Positions 7,705 through 14,602 of a stretch of 14,616 nt of DNA are shown in pieces. Position 1 is the stretch's first letter; every line of letters starts with the position of its first letter. Both the position numbers and the translations under genes were made by a program. The notes under the pieces were generated by a model. It saw nothing but the letters and a program-made list of their open reading frames with translations, ran no database searches and was not told the origin of the DNA. Source of the stretch: Pseudonocardiales bacterium (GTDB lineage Bacteria; Actinomycetota; Actinomycetes; Mycobacteriales; Pseudonocardiaceae); NCBI GenBank assembly GCA_025465385.1, contig JAODNG010000425.1, positions 1 through 14,616 of the forward strand, in the 5' to 3' direction.

Positions 7705-8973
7705 TCAACCCTCGAACAGCGCACGCCCCCAATACCCCGATGCATCCGCGACACCCTGCGGGCAGGCGAACAGCGCGGAACCGACATGGCGGATGTACTC
7801 GTTGAGCGCATCGTGTTTCCCAAGCTTGCGCTGCAGCGTGACGAACTGTGCAGGGTCCCTCTGGAAGCTGATGAAAAATAGGCCGGCGTCAAGCGTGCCG
7901 GTCCGCGCGTCAATGCCATCGGTGAAGGAGTACCCGCGGCGCAGGATCCGCACGCCATCGTTGGCCTCGAACGCTGCTAGCCGGATGTGCGCGTTGTCCG
8001 GGATAGCCAACTCGCCGTCGGCAGTGCGGTCCGCGAAGTCGGGGTTGTCGAACTCGCCTTTGCCGGTGAGCGGGGCGCCGGTGTACTTCGCGCGGCCGAA
8101 CACCGCCTCCTGATCGCTGAGCACGTCCCGGTCCCAGGTCTCGATGAACATCCGGATTCGGCGCGCCACCAGGTAGCTCCCGCCGCGCATCCAGTCCTGC
8201 CCCGCCTCAGCGCCGACCCACACGTATTTGGTCAGGGCCGCCGAGTCGTCGCTGCGGATGTTGCGGGTGCCGTCTTTAAATCCCATCAGGTTGCGGGGCG
8301 TTTCCTGCCTCGTACCGGTGACGGAGGTGCGACCGAAGCCGAGCTGCGTCCACCGGGTGACCACTGCGCCGCGTCCCAGCCGGGCGAGGTTGCGAACCGC
8401 GTGAAACGCGACCTGCGGGTCGTCGGCGCAGGCCTGGACGGCGATGTCGCCTCCGCAGCAGGCCGGGTCGAGGGTCTCACCGGGCAGGGCCGGAAGCGCG
8501 GCGAACGCCGCCGGGCGCCGGGGCGCCAACCCGAACCGTCCGTCGAACAGCGCTGGTCCGAATCCGATGGTGACAGTCAGCCGAGCAGGAGACAGCCCCA
8601 CCGCCTCGCCGGTATCAGCCGGAGGCACCGCTCCGGCGTGCGAGTCGCCGGGAACCATGACGCCCCGGCTCATCGCCTCCGCCGCTGCGGTCCACGTCTT
8701 GAGCATGTCCACGAGGTCCTCGCGGCGAGTGGCCGTGACGTCGAAAGCAGCGAAAGCCAACCGGTCCTGCACATCAGTGGTAATCCCGGCCTGGTGACTG
8801 CCGTAGAACGCCATGGCCTGCTGGGCGGTACCAGCGGTGTCGGTGGCGCGCGCGCAGCTCGTGAGCCCGGTACCGGAGGCGCCGAGGAACCCGAGCCCGG
8901 CAACACCGCCCAGCAGGCGGCGCCGCGACACCGCACCGCAGCCGCCAATCGGACGAGCCGAGGTGGGCTCCAT
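7705..8973 (-). CDS. efeB: EfeB, Tat-exported DyP-type heme peroxidase of the EfeUOB iron system
   Basis: A 422-aa dye-decolorizing peroxidase of the EfeB/YcdB branch, the extracytoplasmic heme enzyme of ferrous iron uptake. The twin-arginine signal SRRRLLGG (16-23) is followed by a hydrophobic stretch. Heme-site landmarks are GFKDGTRN (231-238, distal D234), NAHIR (proximal H329) and ILRRGYSF (R345/R346). FFISFQRDPAQFVTLQRKLG near the C-terminus is typical of EfeB. The signal region ends in LTSC-A (C40), which also fits a lipobox, so it may be a Tat lipoprotein; this is inference. The ATG lies 1 nt after the efeO stop (TGA-C-ATG), implying translational coupling and shared iron control. Length matches the family. 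Confidence 0.95.
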   Translation of the reverse strand: MEPTSARPIGGCGAVSRRRLLGGVAGLGFLGASGTGLTSCARATDTAGTAQQAMAFYGSHQAGITTDVQDRLAFAAFDVTATRREDLVDMLKTWTAAAEAMSRGVMVPGDSHAGAVPPADTGEAVGLSPARLTVTIGFGPALFDGRFGLAPRRPAAFAALPALPGETLDPACCGGDIAVQACADDPQVAFHAVRNLARLGRGAVVTRWTQLGFGRTSVTGTRQETPRNLMGFKDGTRNIRSDDSAALTKYVWVGAEAGQDWMRGGSYLVARRIRMFIETWDRDVLSDQEAVFGRAKYTGAPLTGKGEFDNPDFADRTADGELAIPDNAHIRLAAFEANDGVRILRRGYSFTDGIDARTGTLDAGLFFISFQRDPAQFVTLQRKLGKHDALNEYIRHVGSALFACPQGVADASGYWGRALFEG

Positions 8974-8974
8974 G

Positions 8975-10120
8975 TCAGACCACCAACCCGGCGACCCTGG
9001 ACAACGGCTCGGCCAGCGCGTTCACCGCGTCGGCAAGCCCGCGCCGCTGGTCTTCGGGAACTGTGCTGTAGTCGACGTAGGCATCGCCCTGGCGGTGCGT
9101 CGACAGCTTGTCCGCCACGTCGGTGAAGCGTCCCTCCAGCCGTCGAGCAAGATCCGGGTCCTTGGCCGCCAGTGCAGGCTTGAGCAGCTCAAAACACTTG
9201 CGTGCGCCGTCGACGTTGGCCGCGAAATCCCACAGGTCGGTGTGCGAGTACCGGTCCTCCTCCCCTGTCACCTTCTTTGTTGAGACCTCGTTGAGCAGCT
9301 CGACGGCACCGTTGGCCAGCTGAGCCGTCTGGTATGTTTCGCCAGCCACCTTCGACTTGAGCGTGATCATGTCGGCGTCAAGCTTGTCAGCCATCGGACT
9401 CATCCCATCAAGCGTCTTGTCCTGCCACATTGCCTTCTCGATGCGGTGGAAGCCGGTCCAGTCGGCGGGGTTGTCGACGTCGTCGATGCGGGCATCGATG
9501 CTCGGGTCCAGGTCGCCGAAACTCGCGGCCACCGGCTCGATGCTCTCGTAGTGCACGCGCGCCAGCGGAAACGTCTGCTTGGCCTTGTTCATATCGCCGG
9601 CGCGTACTGCATCCGTGAACTGCTTGATGGCGGTCGCCAATTGGTCTACCTCGGCGACGACGTAATCGTGATAGCCCTTGGTCGCGGCGACCAACGAAGC
9701 GTTTTCGGGCGCGGTACCCGGCTGCCCGGAGCCACCCGTGACGGTGAAGGGCCAGCTGTTCACTGCGCCGCCGGCGCAGTGAATGCGGTAGGCGCCGCCA
9801 TCGTCGAGGCGCAGCGAGAAACTACCGGACAAGCCCGGCGTGACACCCTCCTTCTCACCCAGAATCCTGCTCTCGCGCAACAGCTCTACTTCGGTGACAA
9901 AGCGCGATCCGGAGTTGGTGATCCTGAATGTCACCGGACCCGCAGGCACGCTTGCCGGTTGCGGCTCGCAGCCGGCGTCCGACAGAGCGATCGATACGGC
10001 GGTCGCTGGGGGGGCCGGTTGGGCAGGCGGTCCTGGCCTGCTACAGCCAGCTATCAGAAACGCAGTGGAAACCAGGAGGACTGCACCTCCGCGGAGCTTG
10101 ATCACCACTGTGGGTAGCAT
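8975..10120 (-). CDS. efeO: EfeO, iron-uptake lipoprotein with cupredoxin and M75 imelysin-like domains
   Basis: A 381-aa extracytoplasmic iron-binding/delivery protein. A lipoprotein signal ends at FLIAGC with lipidated C26. The N-terminal cupredoxin-like domain (about 40-130) has C51 (DAGCEP) and C115 (YRIHC). The C-terminal M75 imelysin-like domain (about 140-375) carries the metal-binding GxHxxE motif as GFHRIE (H225, E228), with HYESIEPVA (190-198) and RYSHTDLWDF typical of EfeO. Both EfeO domains are present, unlike the shorter EfeM. Start ATG 10120 has a purine-rich AGGTGAGG upstream, though one iron-box-like sequence overlaps the start. efeB follows after 1 nt. No EfeU permease gene lies upstream; the next gene that side is an aldo/keto reductase. 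Confidence 0.95.
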   Translation of the reverse strand: MLPTVVIKLRGGAVLLVSTAFLIAGCSRPGPPAQPAPPATAVSIALSDAGCEPQPASVPAGPVTFRITNSGSRFVTEVELLRESRILGEKEGVTPGLSGSFSLRLDDGGAYRIHCAGGAVNSWPFTVTGGSGQPGTAPENASLVAATKGYHDYVVAEVDQLATAIKQFTDAVRAGDMNKAKQTFPLARVHYESIEPVAASFGDLDPSIDARIDDVDNPADWTGFHRIEKAMWQDKTLDGMSPMADKLDADMITLKSKVAGETYQTAQLANGAVELLNEVSTKKVTGEEDRYSHTDLWDFAANVDGARKCFELLKPALAAKDPDLARRLEGRFTDVADKLSTHRQGDAYVDYSTVPEDQRRGLADAVNALAEPLSRVAGLVV

Positions 10121-10135
10121 GTTAGCCTCACCTCA
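10117..10135. promoter_or_regulatory. Second, weaker IdeR/DtxR-like box over the efeO start
   Basis: GCATGTTAGCCTCACCTCA matches the palindromic IdeR/DtxR consensus (TTAGGTTAG-N-CTAACCTAA) at 14 of 18 non-central positions by eye. It overlaps the ATG and ribosome site of efeO, so part of the match could reflect those signals. Its centre is 32 bp from that of the first box, about three helical turns, so two bound dimers would lie on one DNA face. Confidence 0.5.
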
Positions 10136-10148
10136 CTCTTTGGTGTTA

Positions 10149-10167
10149 TGAGGTTAGGCTTCGCTAA
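10149..10167. promoter_or_regulatory. IdeR/DtxR iron box in the efeOB promoter
   Basis: TGAGGTTAGGCTTCGCTAA matches the IdeR consensus TTAGGTTAGGCTAACCTAA at 15 of 19 positions, with the left half nearly perfect. It covers the proposed -10 and part of the spacer of the efeO promoter. Iron-loaded IdeR would thus block transcription when iron is plentiful, as expected for an iron importer. Confidence 0.8.
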
Positions 10168-10180
10168 GCAAGCGTGTCAA
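10151..10180 (-). promoter_or_regulatory. Sigma70-like promoter of efeOB
   Basis: On the minus strand a perfect -35, TTGACA (10175-10180), is followed after 18 bp by TAACCT (10151-10156), which fits TANNNT. Transcription would start near 10144, giving a leader of about 25 nt before the efeO ATG. The IdeR box overlaps the -10. Confidence 0.55.
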
Positions 10181-10242
10181 CGGGCAGCTATGGGCCGCCG
10201 GTGCTGCCATCTCGGTGTGGGCCAGCCGCGGAAGACGGCGCA

Positions 10243-10260
10243 GCCGCCTCGGCGGCCGAG
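10243..10260 (-). terminator. GC-rich hairpin region after the aldo/keto reductase
   Basis: Two mutually exclusive short hairpins, GCCGCC-TC-GGCGGC and CTCGG-CGG-CCGAG, lie 34-51 bp beyond the reductase stop and before the efeO promoter. There is no U-tract. A U-less terminator is possible in actinobacteria, but GC-rich DNA gives such repeats by chance. The rest of 10181-10293 shows nothing else. Confidence 0.3.
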
Positions 10261-10293
10261 ACCCGGGTCGGGCGGTCAGTCGCGCCGCTGGAT

Positions 10294-11217
10294 TCAGCTC
10301 AGCGCCGACCGAAGCTTGGCGAGATGGTCCGGCGACAATTCCCAGTCACCGGCGGCGGCATTGGCTCGGACCTGTTCGGGTTTCGTCGCGCCCGCGATGA
10401 CCGAAGCAATCCCAGGCATGGCCGCCAATCCGGCGATTGCGACCTCCAGCAGCGAATGTCCGTGCTCCGCACCAAACCGCTCCAGCGCTTCGAGCTTGTC
10501 GAAGACGTCATCTGTCAACTCCGACTCACGCCCGGTCAAGCGCGTCCCAGGAGGTGCAGCCTGTCCACGACTGTACTTGCCGGTGAGCAGTCCATTCGCC
10601 AGGGGGAAATACGGCAACACGCCAACTCCGCGATTCACGCAGGACGGTATGAGTTCCTGTTCCGCGTCACGTTCCAGGAGGTTGTAGTGATTCTGCGCCG
10701 ACACGAACCGAGCCTGATGCTGGGTCTGAGCAATCCAATCGGCATCGGCGACCTGCCATCCGGCGAAGTTCGATGAACCGATATATCGTACTTTACCGCC
10801 CGTGATGAGATCATCAAGCGTCGCGAGTGTCTCCTCCAGCGGAGTGACCCCATCAGGCACATGGTACTGGTAGAGGTCGATGTAGTCGGTCTGCAAACGG
10901 CGAAGGCTTGCCTCCACCGCGCGTCGTATGTAACTGCGCGATCCCCGCGCAACTGTCCCGTTCCCCATGTCCATGCCGAACTTCGTCGCTAGCACGACGT
11001 GCTCTCGCCGGCCCGCCAGCACCTGGCCCAGGAGCTCCTCTGATCCGCCGCGATTGCCGTAGATGTCGGCGGTGTCGACGAGCGTCACGCCACAGTCGAG
11101 GGCAGCATCGACGACGCTACGCGTTTCCTCCAGACCGATGCGACCACCGAAGTTATTCCCTCCGAGGCCTATCACCGACACCGTGAGACCGGATTCACCC
11201 AACTGCCGATAACGCAT
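10294..11217 (-). CDS. Aldo/keto reductase
   Basis: A 307-aa NADPH-dependent oxidoreductase of the AKR superfamily, (beta/alpha)8 barrel, cytosolic. The tetrad is complete: D48 and Y53 (VDTADIYGNRGGSE), K79 (LATKFG) and H119 (LYQYHVPD). The cofactor-binding end is recognisable in YFPLANGLLTGKY, VIAGATKPEQVRANA. N-terminal MRYRQLGESGLTVSVIGLGGNNFGG is typical of the Tas/YghZ-like group. ATG 11217 is the right start: GAGGGGA lies 6 nt upstream and the superfamily N-terminus begins there, although the frame stays open much further upstream. It follows the DUF2795 gene after 59 bp on the same strand. The substrate cannot be predicted. Confidence 0.92.
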   Translation of the reverse strand: MRYRQLGESGLTVSVIGLGGNNFGGRIGLEETRSVVDAALDCGVTLVDTADIYGNRGGSEELLGQVLAGRREHVVLATKFGMDMGNGTVARGSRSYIRRAVEASLRRLQTDYIDLYQYHVPDGVTPLEETLATLDDLITGGKVRYIGSSNFAGWQVADADWIAQTQHQARFVSAQNHYNLLERDAEQELIPSCVNRGVGVLPYFPLANGLLTGKYSRGQAAPPGTRLTGRESELTDDVFDKLEALERFGAEHGHSLLEVAIAGLAAMPGIASVIAGATKPEQVRANAAAGDWELSPDHLAKLRSALS

Positions 11218-11248
11218 GTCACATCCCCTCACAACGCATACCGCACAT

Positions 11249-11262
11249 GGGCGGAAGCGCCC
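11249..11262 (-). terminator. Small hairpin between the DUF2795 gene and the reductase
   Basis: GGGCG-GAAG-CGCCC is a perfect 5-bp stem with a tetraloop, located 15-28 bp after the DUF2795 stop and about 30 bp before the reductase start. No U-run follows. It could be a weak terminator, an attenuating structure or chance. Confidence 0.25.
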
Positions 11263-11276
11263 GACAGACTGCCAAG

Positions 11277-11609
11277 TCAGCTTCCGCGGTTCGTACCCAG
11301 CTCCTCGACGATGGGGTTGATCGGGGACTGGTTTTTGGCGCTCTCGGCCAGCCCGGGCTTGGTGTGCGTACGCCGTGCCTGCGCCTGCTGGCCGGGCGGC
11401 ACCACGTCCTTCTCGTCGTCCAGCGAGACGGAGGACAGCACTTCCGACAGACTTCTGTACTCGACGGGCGGGATGGCCCGGAGCGCCCGGACAGTCTGCG
11501 CATCTGCATCGTTTTCCAGCGCCTGGTCGACCAGCCGATCCTTTTCTGCTGGGAAGTCGACATCCTCCAGAGCGTGCCGCAGTCGCTGATGGGTGGTGGA
11601 AGCTGACAT
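11277..11609 (-). CDS. Small DUF2795 protein
   Basis: A 110-aa soluble, acidic protein. Residues about 10-60 match the DUF2795 pattern: LEDVDFPAEKDRLVDQALENDAD, then TVRALRAIPPVEYRSLSEV. The remainder is polar, low in hydrophobics and probably disordered, ending NPIVEELGTNRGS. ATG 11609 has GAAGGGA about 8 nt upstream. No signal peptide or membrane segment. DUF2795 has no assigned biochemical role; the SigF-like promoter upstream suggests stress or stationary-phase expression. The gene lies between an unknown 124-aa protein and the reductase, all on the minus strand. Confidence 0.82.
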   Translation of the reverse strand: MSASTTHQRLRHALEDVDFPAEKDRLVDQALENDADAQTVRALRAIPPVEYRSLSEVLSSVSLDDEKDVVPPGQQAQARRTHTKPGLAESAKNQSPINPIVEELGTNRGS

Positions 11610-11656
11610 GTGCAGGTCCCTTCCGAGGAACTCGCGTGTTCAATCACGGCATCGGT

Positions 11657-11683
11657 ATACCTCGGTCGACGCGAGAGCAAACC
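11657..11683 (-). promoter_or_regulatory. SigF-like promoter of the DUF2795 gene
   Basis: On the minus strand GGTTT (11679-11683) and AGGTAT (11657-11662) are spaced by 16 bp, close to the mycobacterial SigF consensus GGTTT-N15-17-GGGTAT. It is placed to start transcription near 11650, about 40 nt before the ATG. No sigma70-type pair competes. Confidence 0.5.
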
Positions 11684-11689
11684 GCACGG

Positions 11690-11702
11690 TCCGCCCGGCG
11701 GA
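11690..11702 (-). terminator. Short hairpin after the 124-aa protein gene
   Basis: TCCGC-CCG-GCGGA, with a possible GGT/ACC extension across a bulge, lies about 20 bp beyond the stop of the 124-aa gene and just before the SigF-like promoter. No U-tract; a weak terminator candidate. Confidence 0.25.
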
Positions 11703-11722
11703 GCACCGGTTCTCCACCGCTG

Positions 11723-12097
11723 CTATCGATACCGGAAACCGTCGAGAAAACGCCGGAACAGGCCGCCTTCGGGCGGGAGTGCAGGGGCGGGCGGCGGTGC
11801 GATGCGATGCTGGCGCGCGATCGGCTGCTCGTAGTCGGTTCTGGCGATAGCGTCGACCACCTGAGACTCATCGAAGTCTTCCGAGCCTTCGATTACGGGT
11901 ACGAAGCCGACGAGAACACCGTCACGCATCACTTGGGCTTCGAGGCTCGCGGTGCCATCGGAGTCCCACATCGCCTCCCGCCCATCGGGAAGCGACACAC
12001 GCACCCCGCTCTGATACACACCGACCCTCGCCAGATGGGCGTCGATCCCGCGATCGCGCAGCGCGTCGGCGACCCGTCGGGCCCGGTTCTCGTCCAT
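11723..12097 (-). CDS. Conserved-looking 124-aa protein of unknown function
   Basis: A small soluble protein without signal peptide or membrane segment. The N-terminal half (RRVADALRDRGIDAHLARVGVY then VRVSLPDGREAMWDSDGTASLEA) reads like a compact alpha/beta fold; GFVPVIEGSEDFDESQVVDAIARTDY follows. The C-terminal ~35 residues are Pro/Ala- and Arg-rich (APPPAPALPPEGG, ending FRRFLDGFRYR). It resembles, from memory, uncharacterised proteins of mycobacteria and relatives, but I know no function. ATG 12097 is the first start in frame; GAGGG directly touches it, which is unusually close, so initiation may be inefficient or leaderless. Codon use fits the neighbours. The gene follows lon on the same strand after 82 bp, separated by a strong hairpin, so it is probably a separate unit. 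Confidence 0.7.
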   Translation of the reverse strand: MDENRARRVADALRDRGIDAHLARVGVYQSGVRVSLPDGREAMWDSDGTASLEAQVMRDGVLVGFVPVIEGSEDFDESQVVDAIARTDYEQPIARQHRIAPPPAPALPPEGGLFRRFLDGFRYR

Positions 12098-12123
12098 CCC
12101 TCAAAGCTACCGCCAGCGCTCGC

Positions 12124-12157
12124 CAGGGCCTGCGCCGAACTCGTCGGGCAGGCCCTG
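12124..12157 (-). terminator. Strong hairpin downstream of lon
   Basis: A perfect 10-bp inverted repeat, CAGGGCCTGC (12124-12133) and GCAGGCCCTG (12148-12157). Inside it CCGA (12135-12138) pairs with TCGG (12144-12147) around a 5-nt loop, with one bulged G at 12134. This gives a 14-bp GC-rich stem, 23 bp beyond the lon stop. No U-run follows, as in the U-less terminators described for mycobacteria. Best terminator candidate in the window. Confidence 0.65.
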
Positions 12158-12179
12158 CGCAAGAGCTGAGGTGGATCTG

Positions 12180-14555
12180 TCAGGCGGCGGCTGTGGCCGG
12201 AGTCGCCGATTCGAGGGCGAGTTCGAGTACCTCGCGGACGTCGCCGACCAGCTGCACGGTGAGCTCCTGGCGTACCGACTCCGGCACGTCGTCGAGGTCG
12301 GGTTCGTTGCGCCGGGGCAGCAATACCGTGGTGATCCCGGCCCGGTGCGCGGCGAGCAACTTCTGCTTCACGCCGCCGATCGGCAGTACCCGCCCGGTCA
12401 GCGATACCTCACCGGTCATCGCGACGTCAGCGCGCACCGGCCGTCCCGACAGCAGGGAAGCCAGCGCGGTGGTCATCGTGATCCCGGCGCTAGGTCCGTC
12501 CTTGGGCACCGCCCCGGCCGGAACGTGCACGTGCACACCACGCTCGGCCAGGTCACCGACTGGCAACTTCAACTCCGCCCCGTGGGAGCGTAAGTAGGAC
12601 AGCGCAATCTGCGCAGACTCCTTCATCACGTCGCCGAGTTGCCCGGTGAGGGTGACGTCTGTCGATCCGGTCTCCTTGTCCGCCAATGCGGCCTCCACGA
12701 ACAACACATCGCCGCCGGCGCCGGTCACCGCGAGCCCGGTCGCCACGCCCGGCACGGCCGTTCGCTCCGCGGACTCTGGAGTGTGTTTGGGCTGACCGAG
12801 GTAGTCCCGCAAGTCACCTGGTCCGATGCGGACCGGTAGCGCCTGCTGCTTCAACGCCAGCCGGGTGGTCACCTTCCGCAGGATTCGGGCGATTGAACGC
12901 TCCAGCTGCCGCACTCCGGCCTCCCGGGTGTACTCGCCGGCGATCCGGCGCAGCACACCGTCCTCGACGCGCACCTCCTCCGGGCTCAGTCCGGCCCGGT
13001 CGAGCTGGCGCCGCAGCAGATGGTCGCGGCCGATCGCGACCTTCTCGTCCTCGGTGTACCCGTCCAGGGAGACGAGCTCCATCCGGTCGAGCAGTGGCGC
13101 GGGAATCGAGTCAAGGACGTTGGCCGTCGCCAGGAACATGACGTCGGACAGGTCCAGCTCGACTTCGAGATAGTGATCGCGGAACGTGTGGTTCTGCGCC
13201 GGATCGAGCACTTCCAGCAGCGCGGCTGTCGGGTCGCCGCGGTAGTCCGAGCCGAGCTTGTCCACCTCGTCGAGCAGCACAACCGGGTTCATCGTGCCCG
13301 CCTCAGAGATGGCCCGCACGATGCGACCCGGCAACGCCCCGACATAGGTCCGGCGGTGCCCCCTGATCTCCGCTTCGTCGCGCACGCCACCCAGCGAGAC
13401 GCGGACAAACTTGCGTCCCATCGCCCTGGCCACCGATTCACCGAGCGACGTCTTGCCGACCCCGGGCGGCCCTACGAGCGCGAGTACCGCCCCGCTGCGT
13501 CGCCCACCGACGACTCCCAGGTTGCGATCGGCACGCCTGCGGCGCACAGCCAGATACTCGATGATGCGGTCCTTGACCTCGTCGAGCCCGAAATGGTCGG
13601 CGTCGAGCACCTCACGGGCGCCGGCGATGTCGAAGGTGTCGTCGGTGCGGGAATTCCACGGCATCTCCAGCACGGTGTCCAGCCACGTACGGATCCAGCC
13701 GACCTCGGGTGAGGACTCGGCAGTCCGTTCCAACTTGTCGACCTCGGTCAACGCGGCCTTGTGTACGTGCTCGGGCAGCGCCGCAGCTTCCACCCTGGCC
13801 CGGTAGTCCGCCTCCTCGGAGGCGGGCTTGCCATCGAGCTCGGCCAGCTCCTTGCGGATCGCGGCGAGCTGCTGGCGCAGCAGGAACTCCCGCTGCTGGC
13901 GCTCCATGCCGTCCTGGACGTCCTTGTTGATCGTCTCCGCGACGTCGAGCTCGGCGAGGTGCTCCTGGCCCCACTCCAGGAGCTTGCCCAGCCGCACCGC
14001 CACATTCGGGGTCTCCAGCAGCCAGAGCTTTTGCTCCTTGGTCAGATAAGAGGCATACCCGGCGAGATCAGCGAGCGCGCCAGGCTCGTCAACCTGCTGC
14101 ACCGAGTCGATCATCTGCCAGGCACCGCGTCGCTGCAGAAGGCTGATCATCAAAGCTCGATACTCCTGGGCAAGCTGATGCGCTCGGTCGTCGACCGCTG
14201 CCTCATCCAGGACGGTGGCCTCCACCCACAACGCGGCCCCCGGACCCGTCGTGCCCGTTCCAATCCGGACCCGGGCCGTCGCCCGCACCACTGCTGCTTG
14301 CTCTCCACCGGGCAACCGGCCGATCTGTTCCACCACGCCCCGCGCACCCACCGAGGCGTACCTACCCTCAAGCCGGGGCACGAGCAGAACCTGCGCCTCG
14401 GCGCCCGGATCCGCAGAAGTCGCGGCCCGAGCAGCGTCGATGGCAGCCCGGATCTCAGCGTCCGCGAGCCGCACCGGAACCACCATTCCCGGCAACACCA
14501 CCACATCAGTGAGCGGTAGAACCGGCAACTGCACAGTCTTGGTCAAGATAGTCAC
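12180..14555 (-). CDS. lon: Lon, ATP-dependent AAA+ serine protease
   Basis: A 791-aa cytosolic protease that unfolds and degrades misfolded and regulatory proteins. The N-terminal LON domain (about 8-190; LPVLPLTDVVVLPGMVVPV) leads to a coiled region (MERQQREFLLRQQLAAIRKEL). The AAA+ module has Walker A GPPGVGKT (362-369), Walker B VVLLDEVD (425-432), sensor-1 FLATANVLDSIP and REAGVRQLERSI. The proteolytic domain has S689 in KDGPSAGIT and K732 in GGVKQKLLAAH, the Ser-Lys dyad. Start GTG 14555 gives the usual N-terminus. The TTG at 14591 lies inside the HAIR operator, so is unlikely. No good ribosome site precedes GTG 14555 (only GGGG one base away), which hints at leaderless or weak initiation. 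Regulation by HspR is expected. Confidence 0.96.
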   Translation of the reverse strand: MTILTKTVQLPVLPLTDVVVLPGMVVPVRLADAEIRAAIDAARAATSADPGAEAQVLLVPRLEGRYASVGARGVVEQIGRLPGGEQAAVVRATARVRIGTGTTGPGAALWVEATVLDEAAVDDRAHQLAQEYRALMISLLQRRGAWQMIDSVQQVDEPGALADLAGYASYLTKEQKLWLLETPNVAVRLGKLLEWGQEHLAELDVAETINKDVQDGMERQQREFLLRQQLAAIRKELAELDGKPASEEADYRARVEAAALPEHVHKAALTEVDKLERTAESSPEVGWIRTWLDTVLEMPWNSRTDDTFDIAGAREVLDADHFGLDEVKDRIIEYLAVRRRRADRNLGVVGGRRSGAVLALVGPPGVGKTSLGESVARAMGRKFVRVSLGGVRDEAEIRGHRRTYVGALPGRIVRAISEAGTMNPVVLLDEVDKLGSDYRGDPTAALLEVLDPAQNHTFRDHYLEVELDLSDVMFLATANVLDSIPAPLLDRMELVSLDGYTEDEKVAIGRDHLLRRQLDRAGLSPEEVRVEDGVLRRIAGEYTREAGVRQLERSIARILRKVTTRLALKQQALPVRIGPGDLRDYLGQPKHTPESAERTAVPGVATGLAVTGAGGDVLFVEAALADKETGSTDVTLTGQLGDVMKESAQIALSYLRSHGAELKLPVGDLAERGVHVHVPAGAVPKDGPSAGITMTTALASLLSGRPVRADVAMTGEVSLTGRVLPIGGVKQKLLAAHRAGITTVLLPRRNEPDLDDVPESVRQELTVQLVGDVREVLELALESATPATAAA

Positions 14556-14572
14556 ACCCCATGGCGAGAAAA

Positions 14573-14591
14573 TTGAGTCAAACAGACTCAA
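14573..14591. promoter_or_regulatory. HAIR element (HspR operator) upstream of lon
   Basis: TTGAGT-CAAACAG-ACTCAA is a perfect inverted repeat with a 7-nt spacer. It matches the core of the HspR-associated inverted repeat CTTGAGT-N7-ACTCAAG; only the outermost C and G are missing. It ends 17 bp before the lon GTG. HspR represses lon through such a site in Streptomyces, so heat-shock derepression is inferred here. Confidence 0.85.
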
Positions 14592-14602
14592 CCGGGGTGG
14601 CC

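Noticed and set aside
11218..11643. N-terminal extension of the aldo/keto reductase frame up to 11643
   Set aside because: The extension overlaps the DUF2795 gene, shows no domain, and the family N-terminus with a good ribosome site starts at 11217.
11375..12169. A 264-codon plus-strand frame spanning the DUF2795 and 124-aa genes
   Set aside because: It crosses two supported minus-strand genes and their intergenic region, and its translation has no coherent domain.
13761..14519. A 252-codon plus-strand frame opposite lon
   Set aside because: Shadow of the lon coding sequence; no recognisable domain or ribosome site.
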